Source: Mycteria americana
Taxonomy: Eukaryota; Chordata; Aves; Ciconiiformes; Ciconiidae
Assembly (NCBI RefSeq): GCF_035582795.1
Contig: NC_134365.1
Location: forward strand, 209,900,387-209,964,386
Reading direction: 5' to 3'
DNA length: 64,000 bases
The stretch's first letter is position 1. Each line of letters begins with the position of its first letter. Of the stretch, positions 59,111-64,000 are shown in pieces. The notes under the pieces are model-generated. The model ran no database searches and was not told where the DNA came from. It saw only the letters and a program-made list of their open reading frames with translations. The translations under genes and the position numbers were made by a program.

Positions 59111-62100
59111 TGCCTATTATTTGGGTTTCCTTTTCCCTCTAGATGTTTAGCAAATTACTATGTCTTGACATCGTTTTCATTATTTTACTGTGAAGAGTGG
59201 CTCGATATAAAAGATTACGATTACTACAATCACTCCAGGATCAAAAAGCAGTACTATGCTTGCTTTTCTTTGGTCTTTCACTTCCTTCCCATTTTAAATT
59301 GACTTTAGAAAAAAATCGAAGCAGTTTAGCCAGTCCATTGCCAAACTCCCCGAATGCTTTATGAAGCTGCTGAGCAGGACAGTCGGCACTGTGGTCGAGC
59401 CCAGTGTTAGGGGACTCAGAACAACAACTGCCTTTCATTCAAAGCCTGGCTTAGCGTTCTCTGTGAGCATTGTGTCAGCTCCCTCTCTCTGGAAAACGGG
59501 AGTATTTGTATTTTGATCTTCCTGGTGGCACGGATTCCAGTTTTGGCCCCATCAGAATAATTACTTACTCTTCACATCTGAATTGACCATTACGTTTGTT
59601 CCTAGGCCTGAAGGGGACTGAGGTGCTGAAGAAGGCAGGGTTATATTCTCCAGTGAAATGTGTCCACTAAGTTCCAAATGCATCTTTAAAAACTTTCTTC
59701 CTAGTAGTTATCGACAACCTTTCGACCGGGCTAAGTGCTGCTACATGTGACCATATTGGACAAGAGTCACTTTTGGGAAGCGTAGTGGGAAATGTTCTCC
59801 TGTGGCCATTCAGTCCTCCCAGACGTGGCACAGGTTGCTTATATCTGTGGAGAACTCCTACAAACCTTAACAAAATACCCAGGACAGCAAGGAGCAGAGG
59901 CTATGATCAAAAATGTCTTTGTCTTTTCGTTAGGAAAAAACTACGGGCCCATAATTCACACAGCTATGGCCAAATTCTCACTGGCTTTAGTCAACTCTTC
60001 TTAAAAACTGGCTGGGGACAGTGGTTTTCATGTTGTCCAAAGAGTCCACGAAGAGACATATGACGCTATAAATGACATTTTAGGCATAGTGCTGTTTTCT
60101 TGAGCACAGAAACAGTTTATATCTGAGCTGGCTGCAAAACATGCTTTGTTGGTGGTTACAGGCTTGGTTTTCCCTGTGGTTAGGGAGTGACTGTGGGGTT
60201 CGAATGGCGATGTCGGAAATGGTCTTCTCTCCTTGTTCCTTAATGAGGCAGGTGCCAGTCCTATCATAAAACCTTGCAGGAGGTTTGGCTTAAATAAGGA
60301 GATCTTGTTGTACATGCATGTATTGAGTCCTCCTCCAAAAGACATCTTAGACATCTACAGCAGAGCTGATCTCCTTGGATCCCTTTATGGTCTGTGGAGA
60401 GAAATAAGAACACCTTGGGTAGGACTCGATCTATCAACATCCAAAATAGGTCAGAAATATTGTACCTTAGAAATGCTTCCTCTTTTCCATTGAATAAAAA
60501 AAGACTTTAGGGTGAATTGCTCCTGCCTAGGGCTCTATAAATAGGTGAAATATGCCCTGCCCTTCAGTGTTTGCCAGAGGAGGAGAAAGACAAATAAGGC
60601 CATTTAAGATAGAGGTAAAAGCTTTTGGGGTACTTTTACAATGTAAGTCAAACAGGCCCTGAGGCAGCCCTTGGGGTTTACTCTCTGTACTGACATCAAG
60701 CTCACACATAAGGCATGGACCCAGCCAGAACGTATCCTCCAAAGCCTGTGAGCTCTCACCTGCCTGAGCTTGCCCTGCGGCTCAGCATGCCACCATGCAT
60801 GGCCAGACAAGCTCTGTGCCAGCTGAAGGGACAGGAGGCGGTCACGGGGCACAGCACAGAGCTCTTCGCACTACACTTGGAGACTGTGTGAAGGCATGGC
60901 CCGGAGCTCCTGGGCTGAGCTGCTGTTGGCCATAGGGAGAGGAGGCCACCATAGGGACTGATTTGCCTGGTGCAAGGATTCATATCTGCCTTTTTCTTTG
61001 GCCACATGGCATGTCTTGTGCTCAGGATTTATCCCAGTGTTTTGGACTTGGCACTTGAATGCCCTCGCATCCCAGTGACACCTCTAGAAGGGCATCGAAG
61101 GCTTCATAAACAGAGGTCTCCAGTGCAGCTCTTGCTGTAGATGACCGTGCTGGTCAGCACTGGTGGTTTAATAAAAAGAGTTTTATCCCTATCAAATTTA
61201 ATGCACAGAGCAGAGGTTGAAGAAAAGGTGCTTTTTATACGAAAGGAGAGTTTGTTTAGAGCCTTTTGAACATCTCAGTGTTTTTCCCTTCCTTGCCAGG
61301 CTTTTAATGGTAGGAGAAAAGTATCACACTAGTGGTGTTGCCAGCTCTGTGATTTTATCATGAGCCAGTGTTTGCTATTTTGCTTAAAACCCTAGCTCCT
61401 AGAAACAATGGATTATGTGAGAATCTCTCAGCTCTGACTTGAAAAACAAAGAAAATTTCTAGTGCTTTTGGTGTCAGAAAAATGGTTGAAACATGACCTC
61501 GATTATATCCTGAGAAATCCAAAACCATATTTGGAATTGATTACATTTTTATGTGCATGTTTTGAAGCCAATTGTGTGATTTTTCTTTTGGAGGGGGGCA
61601 TCTGACTCATGATTTTTGAATGCTTGGGGAGTGGTGCTGTTACACTGGTGATACCGCTGCTGTTTCCAACTCTGTTGAATGATTTCTGACAGAAAAAGCT
61701 TTAGCTCTTTAAAGCACAGAAATGTTTTAAATTTGTAAAAAGTACAGGAAAGTTCCTGCTTTAAAAATACATGGATCACGCTTTTATTTTGTTCCTGCTG
61801 AGCAGCAAAGGCATTGAGCAGGTCCCGTGCAATCTCTAAAGATGAATTGTAATGCTTTTTGGCATGCACAGAGAATACCTGAGTTGACCACAACGTAGCC
61901 TTGACCAAAAGGTCCAATCCCATGAATGTTCAGTCACTTTAGGGATGGTGCTGAGCTCCTGGGGCTTTTGTACTTCCTAAGAAGCCCCCTCTACACCTTT
62001 CAGAATTAGAGCATTTCATAAAGACTGTGTAAATGCTCCTCTTCGGCAGCATAATTCCTTGGCACAGTTAGGCAGTAGTGCTGCCTGGGGAAGCAGGTAT

Positions 62101-64000
62101 GGTGTGAATTGCTGCTATAGGATGCAGTGACTCACATTTATGTGGCTTAGTTCTGACCGAGGCTGTGAGCCAAATGTTTCCCGTTGGACCCCTGCCTCTA
62201 AAAGTCTATGGCCAGCCCAAAGGAGACTCTGTGAGCATACAGTTCAGGTGGGACCTGGACAGGGTTGAGCATATTGTGGTGCATCAGGTGTCAGAAAGCA
62301 ATACCAGCCTTTGAGGGCAGCAGTAACTATTCTTTGTTAGGGTGGCATTTTTCAGTTTCTGGGTTTAAACAAGGGCAGATGATAGCAGTAGAGGACACGG
62401 CTAGTGAGCCTGCTCCCTCTGAGAGTCCTGTAACACACACACAGTGTCGGCACCTGGTAGATGATGCCATTCACCACCATGCCAGTGTTTGTCCACAACA
62501 CATGGTAGGTCTGGCATTGCTGCCATGCATGCAAGCGCTACTAAAACATCTTCTGTCTTTTATTTACTGGGGACATATCCTCACTTGAGCAAGCCCTCTT
62601 CAGAATTAGCCACAAGACAGGGGTAAGGAGCATTTTTCTTGCTGAGAGCTCCACAGGCCTGTCACATTTATTTGGTGAGCCACGCATTTGCAAAAACACG
62701 TCCTGGGTGCTTGCCAGTAATAATGTGAAAAATCACACATGGGCTATAGCTGGTCCAAAGGCCTAATATTCTTTCCCCCAATGTAATCAGAAGACACTGG
62801 CTGAGTCCAGGAGCTAAACTGTGTCCCTGATTACTTAATTTGATAGGGTTATGTGTATGGCCCTGTAATTAAATGAGGCTGGCATGACTGGTGCTTGGTA
62901 TAAAATTCATTACACTCTTGGAATGATTATATCTAGGGGGAGTTCGAACTATGTTTTCCACTCTCACCCTCTTCTTTATGTACTTCTTCTGTTATTCCTT
63001 TTTATCTTTGTTATTTTGGGTAAAAATTATCAGAAGTTAATAAGCAGGAGGCACAAATTAGGAGCAAGATTGCTTAATCCATGATTGCAAGATTTGGGAT
63101 GTTTAAATTTTGCAGTGTTGCTAACAGTTGAGGTGCTGGTTGCTTAGCACACGGCAAAAGCAGATCTGCTGAGATCTGCTGGAAATCTGAGATCTGCCCG
63201 AAGATACTGTGTGATGGATGAGGGTCCAGGCATGGTGTGAGTCGCCCCTTCCTCCTCCACATGGGGGTCAGAAGAGAGGTGCGAGAGGGGCAGTGGCAGG
63301 AAGGGCATCCCCTGCCCTCGATGGGTGCGGGAGGCTCACGGGTCTAAAGGCCAGCTGGGTGTCACCCGTTTAGACACCTGACCCTGGGGTGGACTTGGGT
63401 CCTGATGTCGCCTTGCAGTGCCAGATTTACGCGGATGCAGCCGGTGTGGGGGCAACATCCCCTTGAAGCACCTCTAGTTGTTCCATGGGCTGTGAACAGG
63501 TGAGTCCTGGCTGCCTTGAGTGGATTCACTGATGTCTACTAAGGAATCAGTCATCTTGCACCTCTGCCTCAGTGGGATCATGAATACACTTCTGCTTTCT
63601 CTAGCTGTCTGCCTATTGTCAATAGCCATATAGATACCTAAAATGTTTTCAGATTCATTTATCTCAATGTTTGGTTAAAATTGGCCAGCAAATATAAGAG
63701 TTAGGGGTTAAGGCTAGGCAGATGCAAGTATTCACATAGAAGTACACAGGGAGTAGGATCACATGTGCTCCTTTTCCTTAGAAAACCAAATCCCACTCTA
63801 GTAAAAGGGGAGGCCAGGGAAAACTACAATGCCCTATGTTAAGGAGAGCTTTGTGGTGGGACTTTCTGGTTCCAGGGTGCACGAGGGGCTCCTCCTGACT
63901 TCCTCCGCACACTGTAATCCCACCGAGCACCAGCGGTGACTCAGCTCCTTTACCACTCACTGTGGGTACTATCTGTGGTGAATCTTCCCCACCCCTGGGT

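Larger units (their letters stand above)
49352..64000 (+). other. MAML2 intron 1, last part in window
   Basis: No gene recognised and no MAML2 exon 2 (no QGSLKRKQ-type start after a splice acceptor). Recognised items are the hAT-like end at 50.43 kb, MIR-like copy at 51.87 kb, MITE-like fossil at 53.48 kb and old CR1 fragment near 58.8 kb. The rest shows short frames without motifs. Confidence 0.55.

Noticed and set aside
63150-63200. Three AGATCTGC repeats, first thought to be an iteron-like array
   Set aside because: Only three short irregular copies; a small local duplication in intronic DNA.

Overview
The window looks like bird nuclear DNA. It carries a 3' CR1 LINE with the bird-type ATTCTATGATTCT tail, a complete solo LTR of a kind common in non-galliform birds, ancient amniote SINE and MITE fossils, and two vertebrate genes in conserved order. 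No bacterial, plasmid or phage features were seen. The LTR at 48.7-49.3 kb suggests Neoaves rather than chicken-like birds, but that rests on memory of the family and not on a search.

Layout. 1-3.9 kb: a decayed endogenous retrovirus on the minus strand (5' LTR-like end, primer-binding site, gag, protease, RT, RNase H, then a second LTR-like block, an integrase/env-like piece and an env-like coil that runs off the left edge). It is full of stops and frameshifts. The RT catalytic core is missing and the protease active-site triplet is altered. 3.9-8.0 kb: gene-poor sequence. 8.0-8.6 kb: CpG-island promoter. 8.9-22.1 kb: CCDC82 on the plus strand, seven coding exons reconstructed with GT/AG borders and matching phases, giving 469 residues. 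22.5-29.1 kb: intergenic, with one 5'-truncated CR1 at 23.0-23.65 kb. 29.1-31.6 kb: large CpG island holding MAML2 exon 1 (30821-31228, 136 codons). 31.2-64 kb: start of the very long MAML2 intron 1. The intron holds a 720-bp pyrimidine pentanucleotide array, a solo LTR with a near-perfect 5-bp target duplication, a perfect 13-bp hairpin, a tRNA-like pol III box pair beside an inverted repeat, and several ancient MIR-like, MITE-like, hAT-like and CR1-like remnants.

How the genes relate. CCDC82 and MAML2 are transcribed in the same direction with CCDC82 upstream, as in human. MAML2 is a Notch co-activator; exon 1 encodes the helix that docks on the CSL-Notch complex. CCDC82 is a poorly characterised acidic protein with a C-terminal DUF4211. 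I know of no functional link between them; the pairing looks like conserved synteny.

I found no convincing undescribed system. The best leads are an in-frame GC-rich candidate first coding exon for CCDC82, a strong orphan splice donor after a short ATG frame upstream of MAML2, the two-phase pentanucleotide array, the paired octamer-TATA layout in the two retroviral LTR blocks, and the tRNA-like/hairpin pair at 34.6-34.74 kb.
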